Assembly: GCA_024760905.1 (NCBI GenBank) | Contig: CM045750.1 | Span: forward strand, 15,233,919 to 15,297,918 | DNA length: 64,000 nucleotides | Reading direction: 5' to 3' | From: Plotosus lineatus | Taxonomy: Eukaryota > Chordata > Actinopteri > Siluriformes > Plotosidae | Shown: piece by piece, positions 33,650-44,557 of the stretch | Layout of the letters: every line of letters starts with the position of its first letter | How positions within the stretch are numbered: the stretch's first letter is position 1 | Position numbers and translations under genes: made by a program | Notes under the pieces: generated by a model | Seen by the model: only the letters and a program-made list of their open reading frames with translations | Told to the model about the DNA's origin: nothing | Database searches by the model: none

Positions 33650-33970
33650 AACCATTTATTATAATTAGGGTCACGGGGAGGCTGGTGTCCATCCCAGCCG
33701 ACTCCGGGTGAGGGCAGAGTACACCCTGGACAGCTCGCCAGGCCATCACAGGGCAGAAACACGCTGATGGCTTTGCAGCCTACTTGTGTCGAAAGTCAGC
33801 AATGGTTCGTTTACATTCTTCCCACCACAGACAGTGAGACACATGGCAGGCCTTTGATAACCCAGCTGGCTACACACCAGGGACAGTGACAACCCGTTGA
33901 GAGTGGGGCTTGAATCCCCAACCTGAGGATCAGTGATGTAGCACCTTTACCTCCAGGTCATCACTGCCAC
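33650..33970 (-). mobile_element. Type B SINE
   Basis: Reverse copy: tail ('ataattagggtcacggggag', 'cccagccgactccgggtgag'), body ('aagtcagcaatggttcgttt') and head ('gcttgaatccccaacctgag'). Confidence 0.87.
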
Positions 33971-34429
33971 ATGTTTGCTTCCATCTGATGGCTATTCTCT
34001 GAGATAATGCAAGAATATGCGAATGATGAAAATATTTCACGTGCATTACAACTCCACCTTCTTGGATGCCCACCTTGTGACATACGACCACATACATCTT
34101 ATATATGCAATGAATGTAATTTATTGCATCATGTTATTGCTGTAAAAGAATAATGATGCTGGTAGCCTGTTCTGGGATAAATTACTGTCAATGTAGCGAA
34201 GCCACCAGCATGATGGAAAAGAAGAACTTGAACTGCCAGAGGTAACTGTAATTATCTTAACTGCTGCTTCTCCACGTCCTATACATAGAATTAGTCCAAG
34301 AAGAGAGTGAGCCTGACTGAACCGTTTTTATATTCTCCTAATATAATTTCAGTTCATTTAATCAATTATACAAATTTCACACTGTGAATGATTTTACACA
34401 TTTTTTTTTTTACATAATATATTTCTCTC

Positions 34430-35215
34430 AGTCATCTGCAGAACTGTTTAATCTTACTAGGATTGCTGGAAGGCTGGTACTTTTCTCCTATCTCCGCCAA
34501 CATTGGGCGAAGACAGCACACACCCACACACAATCATTTGGATTCACACTTACACCCAGGGCAGTGCTTCTCAAAAACTGGGGGGCGCGGTATGATTCCC
34601 GGGGTAGCTGGTGGGATGATGCGTATGACCCTGGGGAATATGCTTTTTTGGAATAGTGTAAGAGAATTAAGTGTAATTGCACCTCCACTCCACTAGTTGG
34701 CAGTGGCGCTCTCATTGTCGCACTATGATGTAGCAGTTTTTTGAACGAGCAAGTGATATGACGTGCAGTTAGCAACCCCTCAAGAAACAACACGGAAAAA
34801 TTTCTAGCAGAAACCAAGACAAAAGTGGAGAAAGATGAAAATATTAAGACATAAGTAAGTTAAATGAGTTTTTATTTATGTATTTTTTTAATTTCAGGCA
34901 CATGCTGTACTTTAAATCTTTTCTATTACAGATTAAAAACTGATGTTAATGAAGTTTTTCTTTTTTGTAAGTTGAACAATATTTCTTTCTTTTTTGTTTT
35001 TAATGTTAATAAAGATACAATGTTATGCAGAGGTGTATTAATAACAATTTTATAGACAAATAATACTATTTACAGTCACTCACGGGGCGGTGGGGTGTGT
35101 GTGTGGGGGGGTTGAAATGCTTTTATCTTCCTAGAGGGGGCGCTACAGAAAATAATTGAGAAGCACTGACCTAGTGGAAATTTAGAACAGCCAATTAGCC
35201 TCGTGGATATGTGTT
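34430..35215 (-). repeat. Type C SINE split by a hAT MITE
   Basis: The tail and middle on the left ('aatcttactaggattgctgg', 'cattgggcgaagacagcaca', 'ggattcacacttacaccc') resume on the right as 'gaaatttagaacagccaatt' plus 'agcctcgtgg'. The interruption is the hAT element at 34562-35168. Confidence 0.8.
34562..35168. mobile_element. Non-autonomous hAT element
   Basis: Terminal inverted repeats are 'cagtgcttctcaaaaactgg' and 'aaaataattgagaagcactg', typical of hAT elements (cagtg.tctcaa). The 8-bp flanks are 'acccaggg' (34554-34561) and 'acctagtg' (35169-35176). They differ at two positions but both fit the SINE sequence 'acctaggg' expected there, so this is an aged 8-bp target duplication. At 607 bp it has no transposase frame. 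Confidence 0.85.
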
Positions 35216-35271
35216 TCTCAGTACACAATACTATAAATCTTGTAATTATATATACTGTATTTGCTTACTGT

Positions 35272-35615
35272 GTAGGGCTGCATAATAGTGAAGTGGTAAG
35301 CACTTCCGCCTAACAACAAAAAGGTTGTGGGTTCGAGTCCAGAGCTTGGCGAGGGCATCTTTGTGTGGAGTTTGCATGTTCTCCTTGTGTTTGTGTGAGT
35401 ATTCTCCGAGTACTTTGGATTTATCCGACGGTCCGAAGACATGCACAGCAGCCTAACTGACTTTCTATATCACTAGATGTGAATGGTTGTGGGTTTCTTG
35501 CCCTGCAAGGTTATGGCGAGTTGGTGTGTCTTTCCGTTGCCCAGTGTTGACTGAGATGGGCACAGCCTCCCCGCGTTTCTGGCTGGATTAAGCATTTCGG
35601 AAAATGAGTGAGTTT
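35272..35615 (+). repeat. Type C SINE, with head
   Basis: The tRNA-like head 'agtgaagtggtaagcacttc' with B box 'tgtgggttcgagtccaga' is followed by 'tggagtttgcatgttctcct', 'gtccgaagacatgcacag', 'cagtgttgactgagatgggc' and 'ctggattaagcatttcgga'. Confidence 0.85.
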
Positions 35616-36637
35616 GTGTGCTTCCCTCGTAATTCATCACTACTGGATCTATTAACGCTGCACTATATCACATTAACTCTATATTTTCTCAGCAACCCAC
35701 CATCCCCCATTCCCTGACCTCACTTTCTTTGAGGTGTCTGGCATTCAAAATGTAATCTTTACTTTATGCAGGAGCAAATTACCATCTGCACACAGAAACT
35801 AAAGCAAGAGAGACGTATAAAGGCCAAATGGAAATGTGCTCATTTATCTTTTCTGCATTCATCCGTCATTAGCGTCTCACAAGCTGTTTTGATTGATGAT
35901 GTGACAGAAGCACGACATGTGTCACCATTCCCAATTAATCAACCACTGCAGTATTTACTCAACAGGAGTACCTTCAGGTCCTGTACCACATTAACTGTCT
36001 CACCTCATCCCTGAAAAAGTCTGGAAGAGTGCATTAATATTCCGTTTAATGTGTTTAATCAGGCATATTCACTGTGCTGGTTAATTTTCAGAATACTGTA
36101 ATCATGCTAAAGACTTCACGTTGTCCTGCTGCACCTACGAATGGCGGTAAACAATGCTGGGTATAGATATATTTTGACTCATATGTTATGTAGCTGTCCT
36201 CTGTTTGACATTACACTAACTGAGGGTTAATATAGAACCTTACTTCATGAGTCTAAAACTTACACACATATAAAAACGCATCTAGGTGTAAATCCAAACA
36301 CGGAGGAGAAATCTGCTTTTATAGAAACATATAAATATGCTGTTTTCAAACTACAAACTAACATGTAGAGATATAGATTCTGGTAACACTCGATCGTACT
36401 TCCATCGGTGATGTCAGACTCACAAAAGACTTTAAGAAATCCTTCACTTGTCCAAGTTAGCATCGAGCCAGCTGGAATCACGATGCTCATTTTTCCTTTG
36501 GCAGAGAACAGCGGGGCTTCACTTCAGGAGTCTCATCTTTTAAGAGATGGCTTCTGTCAATTTTTTATTGGTAGAAAAAAGGAGCAATTGTAAAATAATT
36601 TATTATTAATAATATTTCTCATAAAAATAACAATAGC
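35616..36637. other. Unassigned DNA
   Basis: No repeat family or gene recognised. Frames below 85 codons match nothing. Confidence 0.45.
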
Positions 36638-36660
36638 AATAATAATAATAATAATAACAA
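36638..36660. repeat. (TAA)n microsatellite
   Basis: About six ATA/TAA units. Confidence 0.88.
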
Positions 36661-36664
36661 CTAC

Positions 36665-36905
36665 AACAACATGCTTGTGGGACACAGTAATGTAATGGTT
36701 AGGACGTTCATATCACAGCAAGAAGGTAAGAATTTGGAGCAATCAATTAACCTAATATTCATAATTTTGGACTGTGGGAAGACATGTAGTGCCTGAAGGA
36801 AATCCACACAAGTATAGCAAGAGTGGGTTTCCTTCAGGCACTCCATGTCTTCCCACAGTCCAAAATTATGAATATTAGGTTAATTGATTGCTCCAAATTG
36901 CCAAA
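36665..36905. repeat. Foldback made from type C SINE middle
   Basis: A degenerate head ('gtaatgtaatggttaggacg') leads to 72-bp inverted arms (36731-36802 and 36828-36899) with one mismatch and a 25-nt loop. The arms start 'aatttggagcaatcaattaa' and carry the middle of type C ('ggactgtgggaagacatg'). Confidence 0.93.
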
Positions 36906-36984
36906 CTAAGATGATCTGGGGGTGTGGTTCAGTGGGTCCCATACTGTCGCCCAATGTGAGACTCTACCATGATTATGTGTGTGT

Positions 36985-37019
36985 ATTTATGTATGTATGT
37001 ATGTATGTATGTATGTATG
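36985..37019. repeat. (TATG)n microsatellite
   Basis: About eight TATG units. Confidence 0.93.
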
Positions 37020-37049
37020 GATGGAGGTACAAATACCTGTATACTAATT

Positions 37050-37660
37050 AATATGCCATATTTTCCCCGACTATAAGGCGCACTTAAAATATTTTAATTT
37101 TTCTCGAAATATTGACAGTACGCTTTATAATCCAATGTGTCTTTATGTATTGGCACCGCTTGATGGATTGTCAGAGCATTACGACTATCGTAGTCAGGTG
37201 ACTCGCTGAATAATACGTGAGTGGCAGAGATTGATCTGCGAGTCCATGCGCCCATCTCAGTGATACCGTCAAAACCCAAATGAAGCAAACTAATTTGGAG
37301 CTTACCATCATTCCGGATGGATTAACCAAAAAACTCCAACCGATAGATATTGGGGTCAACAGGTCGTGAGTTAGAGCGAGCCGAGCTTTATTTCGAAATT
37401 AAATTACACAACTGTTAAACTCAGACACTGTAGATGAAGAATTTGATGGATTTCTGGAGGAGGAATGAACTGAAAAAGTGAGTTTATTGTTTTATATTGT
37501 TACAACTGAACAATGTTGGGAGTTATTGTGAATGAGTGGAATCAAGTTTAACTTATCTGTTGTTTCGCTTAATGTGTCTTATAATCCAGTGCACCTTATG
37601 CATGGACAGAGACCATTCAAGCATTGTTCCTTGATATTGCACCTTATAATCTGGTGAACC

Positions 37661-37663
<3 letters not shown>
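37050..37663 (+). mobile_element. DNA-element relic, 'actataaggcgcac' family
   Basis: The left portion 'ttccccgactataaggcgca' and internal/right portion 'tgcaccttataatctggtga' are self-related, as in fish DNA elements made of repeats of this motif. No transposase is recognised in the frames here. The right end merges into a (TG)n tract. Confidence 0.55.

Positions 37664-37697
<34 letters not shown>
37664..37697. repeat. (TG)n microsatellite
   Basis: About 17 TG units joining the preceding and following elements. Confidence 0.93.
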
Positions 37698-37700
<3 letters not shown>

Positions 37701-37722
37701 TATATACATATATACATACATA

Positions 37723-38075
37723 CAGGGATCCCTCACTTTCCGTAGTTAATGGGGACCGAGAACCCCCTCCGCGGTCGCCGATTTCCGCGAAGTAGGATCG
37801 ACATACACAAACATGCGCACACAATCAGATGCATAAAAATGTAAGTAGTTTTGTTGTTTTTTTTATTTATTTGTTTTGTTTTGTTTTATTTTTTATTTTG
37901 TTTGTTTGTGTTTTTTTTTTTTGGCATAATTGGCCTTTTTTTGTGGCATATTCCTTAACTTTTCCCCTATTTTTCCTTCATTTCTTTATTTTTCATTGAT
38001 ATTGCACCTCATAATACGGTGCACCTTGTAGCTCGCATAAAATACAGTGCGTGTATGTGTGTGTATGTGTGTGTA

Positions 38076-38112
<37 letters not shown>

Positions 38113-38130
38113 CGATGTATGTGTGTGTAT

Positions 38131-38168
<38 letters not shown>

Positions 38169-38352
38169 AGTTTTTGTTTTTGTTTGTTTGAGTTTTTTTT
38201 GATAATTGGCCTTGTTTTGTGGCATTTTCCTTAACATTCCCCCTATTTTTCCTTAATTTCCTTTTTTTTTAAATTTTCTATGAATATTTTTGAAAAACCC
38301 ACGATGCACTGAAACCACAGAAACTGAAGCATGAAGTAGCGAAGGATCACTG
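37723..38352 (+). mobile_element. MITE, 'gggatccctc' termini (copy 3), rearranged
   Basis: The left end 'cagggatccctcactttccg' and right end 'gaagtagcgaaggatcactg' lie next to TA. At about 37995 the MITE is interrupted by a second copy of the preceding element's end ('tgcacctcataatacggtgc') plus (TG)n, after which MITE sequence resumes with overlapping content ('aattggccttgttttgtggc' seen on both sides). Confidence 0.8.
38048..38167. repeat. (TG)n/(TATG)n compound microsatellite
   Basis: TG units with interspersed TATG, inside the rearranged MITE. Confidence 0.93.
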
Positions 38353-38619
38353 TATATATAGATTGATTAGTAAAAAAACAGACATGCATGAAGATGTACA
38401 TAAATCTATCTAATATGTTATGTATCTGTTGTACAAAGCATAAATATTCTGCAAAATAGGATAAGTAGTTCAAACAAAAATAAACTGCAGGAATAAAGAA
38501 ATAATGAAGCCATATATATGATATGAGCAGCAGGCAGTGTGAGATGAAGGGTTTAAGCAGTATTATGAAGGTTGAGGCAGTTGCAGTCATGGACGTTTTA
38601 CTCAATTACTGATTCTGTT

Positions 38620-38709
38620 TTAGGACTGCGGGAAGGCTGGTGCTCAGCTGACACTGGTCAAAAGCAGGATACACCCTGAACAGCTTGCTAGAACATCACA
38701 GAGCCAACT

Positions 38710-38750
<41 letters not shown>

Positions 38751-38779
38751 GCAATTTGGAATTGCTAATTGGCCTGATG
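38620..38779 (-). repeat. Type C SINE, tail side (interrupted by hAT)
   Basis: Tail and middle, with an internal (CA)n at 38714-38746, up to 'ggaattgctaattggcctga'. The remainder of the same SINE resumes at 41525. Confidence 0.82.
38714..38746. repeat. (CA)n microsatellite
   Basis: About 16 CA units inside the SINE. Confidence 0.94.
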
Positions 38780-39189
38780 CAGGGGTCAGAAACCTATGGC
38801 TCATGAGCCAGATGTGGCTCTTTTGATGACTGCATCTGGCTTAGAAAAATCGTTGCCTTCTGACATTTCTTAACAGAATAATTAATGTATAATTTTGCTG
38901 GCATTTAGAAAATACAAACATCACAGTATTAAAAAGTCATCAAAATAAAAGAAAAAAATCTCAGGCATTTTAATCTATACATCTATTTTCAACCCACCCG
39001 TTCGAGGTGGCAGGCAACGGAGAGCCAATCCTGTCAGTAGTCTGGTGTGTGGGAGGCCACAATACCTTTAACTCTAATTTTATTGTATTATATGCAATAG
39101 CCTGCACAAGTTGTTGTTAGGTCAAGAACTACATTTTATTCTTCTTTAGTCAGCTCATTTATGCAGAGCAAACCCTTTGAACCAAGAAA

Positions 39190-40900
39190 ATGGAAAAAGA
39201 TGAGGAGGGTCATACATTTCAGCAAAAACGGACAGAAGAATTCACTTTTGTGGAGAGAGCAGGTTCTGCAGTGTGTCTAATATGCAATGATAACATAGTA
39301 CAATATAAAGCAAAACTTCGTCAAAAGCCATGCCGTATTTGCGGCGAAATATCCGGTGAGGGACAGCAGAAAGAAGGCCTGTCAAGAGCTACTGTCCAAA
39401 ATGCAAACTAGTCCGCAGCAACTCCGTGTATGCACCCAACAAGGTGACTGGAACTCAACTAGCTTTGCTGGTTCTTTAGCAAGTGTGAGGAACGGGAAGC
39501 CATTGACAGATGGCAAACATGCCAAAACATTCCTGCTTGATGTGGCCAACGAACTTTTTGTCGATTTTTTTGGATAAAGATTAGACAAGAAAACCAATGA
39601 AAGACATGTCTCGGTCAGCAAGAACTGTCCATGATTGTACCATTATGATGTCACGTGAAGGACATAAATGCAGTGAAATATTTCTCATTCGCTTTGGTGA
39701 GTCCACAGATGTCAGCCATTTATACATAGGGCAGTGGTGGTCTAGTGGATAGGGCGCAGGATCGCTGATCCTAAGGTTGGTGGTTCGAGTCCCCACAAGG
39801 TTGTCACTGTCCCCCCAGTGCAGCTAACTGGGTTATCAAAGGCGGGCCATGTCTCTCACTGTCTATGGTGAGAGGCATGTAAAAGAACCATTGCTGACTT
39901 TCGTAAAGAGTAGCTGCAAAGCCGTTAGCGTGTTTCTGTCCCTTGCTAAAGGGTTGTGACAGGAAAGGCATCCGACGTAAAAACCCTATGCCAAATCAAA
40001 TGTGCGAATCATTCGCTGTGGCGACTCCCGAGAAAGGGGAAAGGAAGAAAGAAAGTATTATTGCAGAGTACATTGCTGGTGACACACTATGTGAGGAAAG
40101 TTTTGCTGTTTGGCCACTGGAACGGATTTTGAGAGGGGAGGATTTATTCAAGTCTTTTGTGGAGTTCACTAAAGGAAACTCTACTGATGGATAAACTTTT
40201 TTCAATGTGTACTGACGGTGCTCCATGTATGGTGGGAAATAAACAGGATTTGTAGCACTTTGTGGACAGGAGAATAGACCCATCCTATGTTGTCGTTGTA
40301 GTCTACGTTAGGAGGCACTTTGTGACAAGCAGCTTGGTGAGGTGATGTCAACTTTTTTGTTGCCCAAGCTTTACATGATTGCCAGTTTAAAGCACTACTG
40401 GATGAAGTTGGGAATAATTATCCCGGTCTGGTTTTGCATAGCAATGTGTTTTGGCTACCAAGAGGGACGGTGCTTAGCTGTTTCACGGCTTGCCTGAGTG
40501 AAATCCGGATTTTTCTTCAAATGAACGATGTCAAGCATTCTGAGCTGGTGAACATGGAGTGGCTCCATGTTTTATTTAAGTTTTATTATCATTATGGACA
40601 TGACTGAACTTCTGAACTACTCAATGTGAAAATGCAAGGTATTGGAAATGCAGCCTTATCTCCTCAGCAAGCAGTTTTTGCATTTGAAAACAAGCTGGGA
40701 ATCTTCACCATGGATATTTAAACAGGTTTACTTCACTTTGAAAAAACGACAGAATTTAAAGATGTGTTGACCCCCCTCAGCATTTTGATCTCCAATAGCA
40801 AGCAGGCATCTAAATGTCTTGCAGTCATTCAAAGCACGCTTTGGGGAACTTCGTGAAAACACTTGTCCTTTTAAGTTCATCACCCATTCACACAAGTGTG
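39190..40900 (+). pseudogene. hAT-Charlie-type transposase, decayed
   Basis: The family is related to the domesticated GTF2IRD2 and ZBED-type proteins. An intact enzyme would excise the element using an RNase H-like fold. From the ATG at 39190 the frame shows a BED-like start ('FVERAGSAVCLICNDNI'). A shifted frame gives 'NGKPLTDGKHAKTFLLDVAN'. After the inserted SINE come 'RILRGEDLFKSFVEF', 'CTDGAPCMVGNKQ' (a catalytic-region block), 'LDEVGNNYPGLVLHSNV', 'LSEIRIFLQMNDVEHSELVN' and 'QAVFAFENKLGIF'. Many frameshifts and stops, plus the SINE in the middle, make it non-functional. The C-terminal dimerisation region was not recognised. Confidence 0.85.
39729..40055 (+). mobile_element. Type A SINE inside the hAT transposase
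   Basis: Complete copy: 'cagtggtggtctagtggata', 'aactgggttatcaaaggcgg', 'caggaaaggcatccgacgta', ending 'gctgtggcgactcccgagaa' and A/G-rich tail. It splits hAT coding sequence between 'FGESTDVSH' and 'EYIAGDTLC', so it is younger than the hAT. No clear target duplication. Confidence 0.92.
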
Positions 40901-41524
40901 CAGTGGACGACGTCAACCTGAGTTTTATCATCGGTGTCTCGAGTGTTTCTTGCTTTCCGTGAACGTTCCGTGAATTATCCAAAGGTTTTCCTTTGCAGTC
41001 TGCACTGGTTCCGAAGGTAATCCGAGCGTTTTTACGCATGTATTCCAACATTGTATCGCGGTCTTTCCGTGCCTTTTCCGCACATTCCGTGAACTAAAGG
41101 TTGTTGAACTGAAGGTGTTCCGAAGGTACAATTTTCCGTAGGTTTTTGACCCATTTTCTTTGTGAAAAAAAAAAAGCTCCTCTGTAGAGTGCGTTCCGCA
41201 CCTTTCCGCCATGATCATTGCATTCCGCACTCCAGTGAAATGGGGGTATTAAAAAACTATACATGGCTTTTATGGACTTTTATTGATATTTTATTAATAT
41301 TATGTCATCAACTGATGATAATGCAATCCATAACCTATGCTTATTTCTTATCCATGGTAAGAAAATCAGAAATTCAACTGGTCTACCACAATAGTTCATG
41401 CTTTAATTTATTCATTTTGTTTGTATTTTGGGCTAATGGCCTTTTATTGAATAAAATGTCTGTCTGTCATTTTAAAATGCGTGGGTTTTTTGGCTCTCTC
41501 AATCTAAAAGTTTCCTGACCCCTA

Positions 41525-41640
41525 GCCTAATGTCTACCCAGTGGAAACAAGGGGAGCATGCAAACTCCACAAAGAAATGGCCAACCCCGGGACAGGCACC
41601 TCACTTAAGTATAACTCCTTGGTTAATGGAGTGCAGAGGA
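41525..41640 (-). repeat. Type C SINE, head side (interrupted by hAT)
   Basis: Continues the SINE broken at 38779: 'gcctaatgtctacccagtgg', 'agcatgcaaactccacaaag'. Confidence 0.8.
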
Positions 41641-41953
41641 CGAGGGAAATTGTGTCTTCAGTGAGAAGAATTTTAAGAGCTCTGCAAGCATGAACCATGC
41701 CTTTACTCTGTCTAATTTATGAGCATGCACTCTGACATCCTGTAAACAGTTGAAGAGTGAGTGTGACAGATTAGGGATGGGGTAGATGCAAGTGCAGTTA
41801 GGTATTTATTTACAGTGGGCTATATTGAACATAAATTAAGATGAATGAGAAATTTGAGGCTCAGGAAAATATTTGTATCAGGGTATACTACAATTGCACT
41901 GCCCAGAAAAAAAATTACGCTCCAGTAAAATCTGTTGGACCACCTTTAGCTTT

Positions 41954-43109
41954 TTTGTGAACAACAGTTTGGTTTCATGCCAAGAAAGAGCACCACAGAT
42001 GCAATGTTTGCCTTGAGGATGTTAATAGAGAAGTACAGAGAAGGTCAGAGGGAGCTACATTGTGCCTTTGTGGATCTGGAAAAAGCATATGACAGGGTGC
42101 CAAGAGAAGAACTGTGGTATTGCATGAGGAAGTCTGGAGTGGCAGAGAAGTATGTTAGAGTGGTGCAGGACATGTATGAGAGATGTAAGACAGTGGTGAG
42201 GTGTGCTGTCGGTGTGACCGACGAATTCAAGGTGGAGGTGGGACTGCATCAAGGGTCAGCTCTGAGCCCCTTCTTGTTTGCTATGGTGATGGACAGGCTG
42301 ACAGACGAGGTGAGACAAGAATCTCCATGGACTATGATGTTTGCAGATGACATTGTGATCTGTAGTGAGAGCAGAGAACAAGTGCAGGAAAATCTAGAGA
42401 GGTGGAGGTATGCCCTGGAAAGGAGAGGAATGAAGGTTAGCCTCAGAAAATCAGAATACATGTGTGTGAATGAGAAGGACCCAGGAGGAACGGTGATGTT
42501 ACAGGGAGCAGAGATAACGAAGGTGGAGGATTTTAAGTACTTAGGCTCAACAATCCAGAGCAATGGAGAGTGTGGAAAAGAGGTGAAGAAGCGTGTGCAG
42601 GCAGGCTGGAATGGTTGGAGAAAAGTATCCGGTGTGATGTGCGATAGGAGAGTGTCAGCAAGAATGAAGGGAAAAGTGTACAAGATGGTGGTGAGGCCAG
42701 CGATGTTGTATGGCTTAGAAACAGTGGCGCTGAGGAAAAGGCAGGAGGCAGAGCTGGAGGTAGCGGAGATGAAAATGTTGAGGTTCTCCCTGGGAGTAAC
42801 GAGGATGGATAGGATCAGAAATGAGTATATCAGAGGGACAGGCCACGTAAGATGTTTTGGAGACAAAGTCAGAGAGGCTAGATTGAGATGGTTTGGACAT
42901 GTACAGAGGAGGGATAGTGAGTATATTGGCAGTAGGATGCTGAGGTTGGAACTACCAGGCAGAAGGCCGAGAGGAAGTCCAAAGAAGAGATTTCGAAGGT
43001 CGTTGGAGTCAGAAAAGAAGATGCGGAGGACAGGGTGAGGTGGAGGCGGATGATTTGCTGTGGCGACCCCTGAAGGGAGCAGCCGAAAGTAAAAGAAGAA
43101 GAAGAAGAA
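41954..43109 (+). mobile_element. RTE LINE, longest copy, with exact 17-bp TSD
   Basis: The 1156-bp insertion starts within RT and ends 'ctgtggcgacccctgaaggg', 'agcagccgaaag' and (GAA)n. 'ggaccacctttagcttt' flanks it exactly (41937-41953 and 43110-43126). It is 5'-truncated, lacking the endonuclease and the first RT blocks. Confidence 0.95.
41977..43038 (+). pseudogene. RTE reverse transcriptase, 353-codon open frame
   Basis: The enzyme family copies LINE RNA at a target nick. The frame is open for 353 codons but begins inside the RT fingers: upstream bases still read 'EQQFGF' before 'MPRKSTTDA'. Blocks seen are 'HCAFVDLEKAYDRVP' (first catalytic Asp, residue 33), 'GLHQGSALSPFLFAMVMD', 'MMFADDIVICSES' (FADD, residues 122-125), 'KTEY'-equivalent 'SLRKSEYMCV', 'VEDFKYLGSTIQSN', and the C-terminal 'LRWFGHVQRRDSEYI' typical of RTE. 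About 22 bases net are missing near 42990 relative to the other copies, so the end shifts frame ('RFRRSLESEKKMRRTG'). With no endonuclease it cannot be autonomous. The in-frame ATG is an internal Met, not a true start. Confidence 0.93.
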
Positions 43110-43394
43110 GGACCACCTTTAGCTTTGTTTACAGCATGCATTCACCATGGCACACTTTTGATAAACTTATGAAATGCCACTTATTTTTCTTTAAATTTCA
43201 GTCCAAAGCTGTACTAATATTCACTAAAATCTTCTGTGTAGAATGAAAGACAAGAAACACTGTGTATAGTCTTGTCCAACAGTTTTACTGGGGTTAAGGT
43301 CAGGACTCTATGGGGCCAATTCATGTACAAAAATGAGTTCAAATGTCCCCTGAACCTTACAATGACTATTTTTACCTAAACCGTATGTCCACAC

Positions 43395-43702
43395 CATTAG
43401 GTGTGTTATGGTTAGTGTACTGGTTAGCTCGTAAGCCTTACAGCATGAAGGTCCTGGGTTTTATACCCCATGCTTGGAGAACATTTTTCTGTGTGTAGAT
43501 CTCATGTTCTCTGCATACTTGCATGGGTTTCGTTCGAGTGCTCTGGTTTTCTCCAGCAGTTAAAAGATATGCACACCTGAATAATTCAATATTCTCGATT
43601 ATGAGTGTGAATAATTGTATGTCTGTTTTGGCCTTGTAAAGGTCTGGCAAGTTGTTCAGGGTGCACCCTCATTTATGTGGAGTTGACTGGAATGGGGTAG
43701 AA
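43395..43702 (+). repeat. Type C SINE
   Basis: Degenerate head ('tggttagctcgtaagcctta', 'ggtcctgggttttataccc'), middle ('agatctcatgttctctgc', 'tcgagtgctctggttttctc') and tail ('gcaagttgttcagggtgca'). Confidence 0.78.
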
Positions 43703-44059
43703 ATGTAGTTGTGTTTTCACTTTTGAAGTGTCTGTGTATACCTTGGTTTTTTTAATATATAGTTTGTAGCATATCTATTCTGAGTGCACAGAGAGTTGAA
43801 GAAAAGCTGGTTGTCATGGCAAGTGAAAAGGGCTCAGGTGTTTTGGCTTCAGGGGAAATGGGGGGGGGGGGTGAGCCTCTGAAATCTTTGGGATTCTTGA
43901 ATGTAACATAAAGGTCATGTATGCTGGGCGCTCAACGGAGCTCAAAAGGCCTGCCACAGTTACTCTAGGTCTGCTTCTGGCACTGCTCTACAGGAAATAA
44001 CTAAGAACAAGACACATGAGGACCATAGTGTGTATGTGAGTAAAAAGAAGTAGAACAGA

Positions 44060-44098
<39 letters not shown>

Positions 44099-44557
44099 GA
44101 GCCACAGTAGAGTGGGTGGTTACTGTACATTGTGAGTGGGCAGCTGTAATAGAGTGCTCTGCAGCAATACCATTAAAGTCCATTTAAATCACAGCTTCAA
44201 CAAACAGTAGTGTATGATCCTCATGCAGAAAATATTGCAGAAGGACATGATCCTAGATGTTACTTTTTCACAAACCAGGAAAAAATCCTCTGGCTCAACA
44301 GCAGATTACTGTAAGCTGTCTCATCCTTTACGCCCTGTTTACAGACAGGACAAAAAAAGTAATTTTACACTAAATTTTGTTTGTGTAGGATTCAGTGGAG
44401 TGTTTCCTCACAAAGCCACACTCTTGTTGATACTCCCAAACCATGAACAAAAAAAAAATAAAACCAAAAAAACCTTGTTATAACATTTTACAGCTACAGA
44501 AGCCCTAAGCGGATGTACATTCACACATTTATTTTTCTTGAAATAACAAGTTAATTA
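43703..44557. other. Unassigned DNA
   Basis: No gene recognised. It contains poly-G at 43861-43871 and (GA)n at 44059-44093. Confidence 0.45.

Larger units (their letters stand above)
38780..41524 (+). mobile_element. hAT (Charlie-like) transposon with TSD
   Basis: The terminus 'caggggtcagaaacc' on the left matches the complement of 'tttcctgacccct' on the right. An 8-bp target duplication with one difference flanks it ('gcctgatg' 38772-38779, 'gcctaatg' 41525-41532), both fitting the type C SINE it entered. It contains a decayed hAT transposase and a type A SINE. The 40900-41240 part, rich in 'ttccgtgaac'-like strings, looks foreign to the transposase and may be a further insertion. Confidence 0.88.
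41886..43300 (+). mobile_element. Tc1-like end region, host of the RTE insertion
   Basis: Excluding the RTE, 41886-41953 joins 43127 onward as 'tctgttggaccacctttagc', 'tttgtttacagcatgcattc' and 'accatggcacacttttgata', resembling the 5' untranslated part of fish Tc1-like elements. No transposase frame follows. Assignment is from remembered similarity. Confidence 0.45.

Noticed and set aside
40900..41240. 'ttccgtgaac'-rich block as a tandem repeat
   Set aside because: The motif recurs irregularly without a fixed period. It may be a separate insertion in the hAT, but no boundary or family could be shown.
41162..41518. 118-codon + frame inside the hAT 3' region
   Set aside because: It begins in a poly-A run and covers the hAT end and terminal repeat; no resemblance to hAT C-terminal sequence.
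42249..42866. 205-codon minus-strand frame opposite the RTE reverse transcriptase
   Set aside because: Shadow of the + strand RT; the same shadow appears opposite the RTE copies at 31 and 32 kb.
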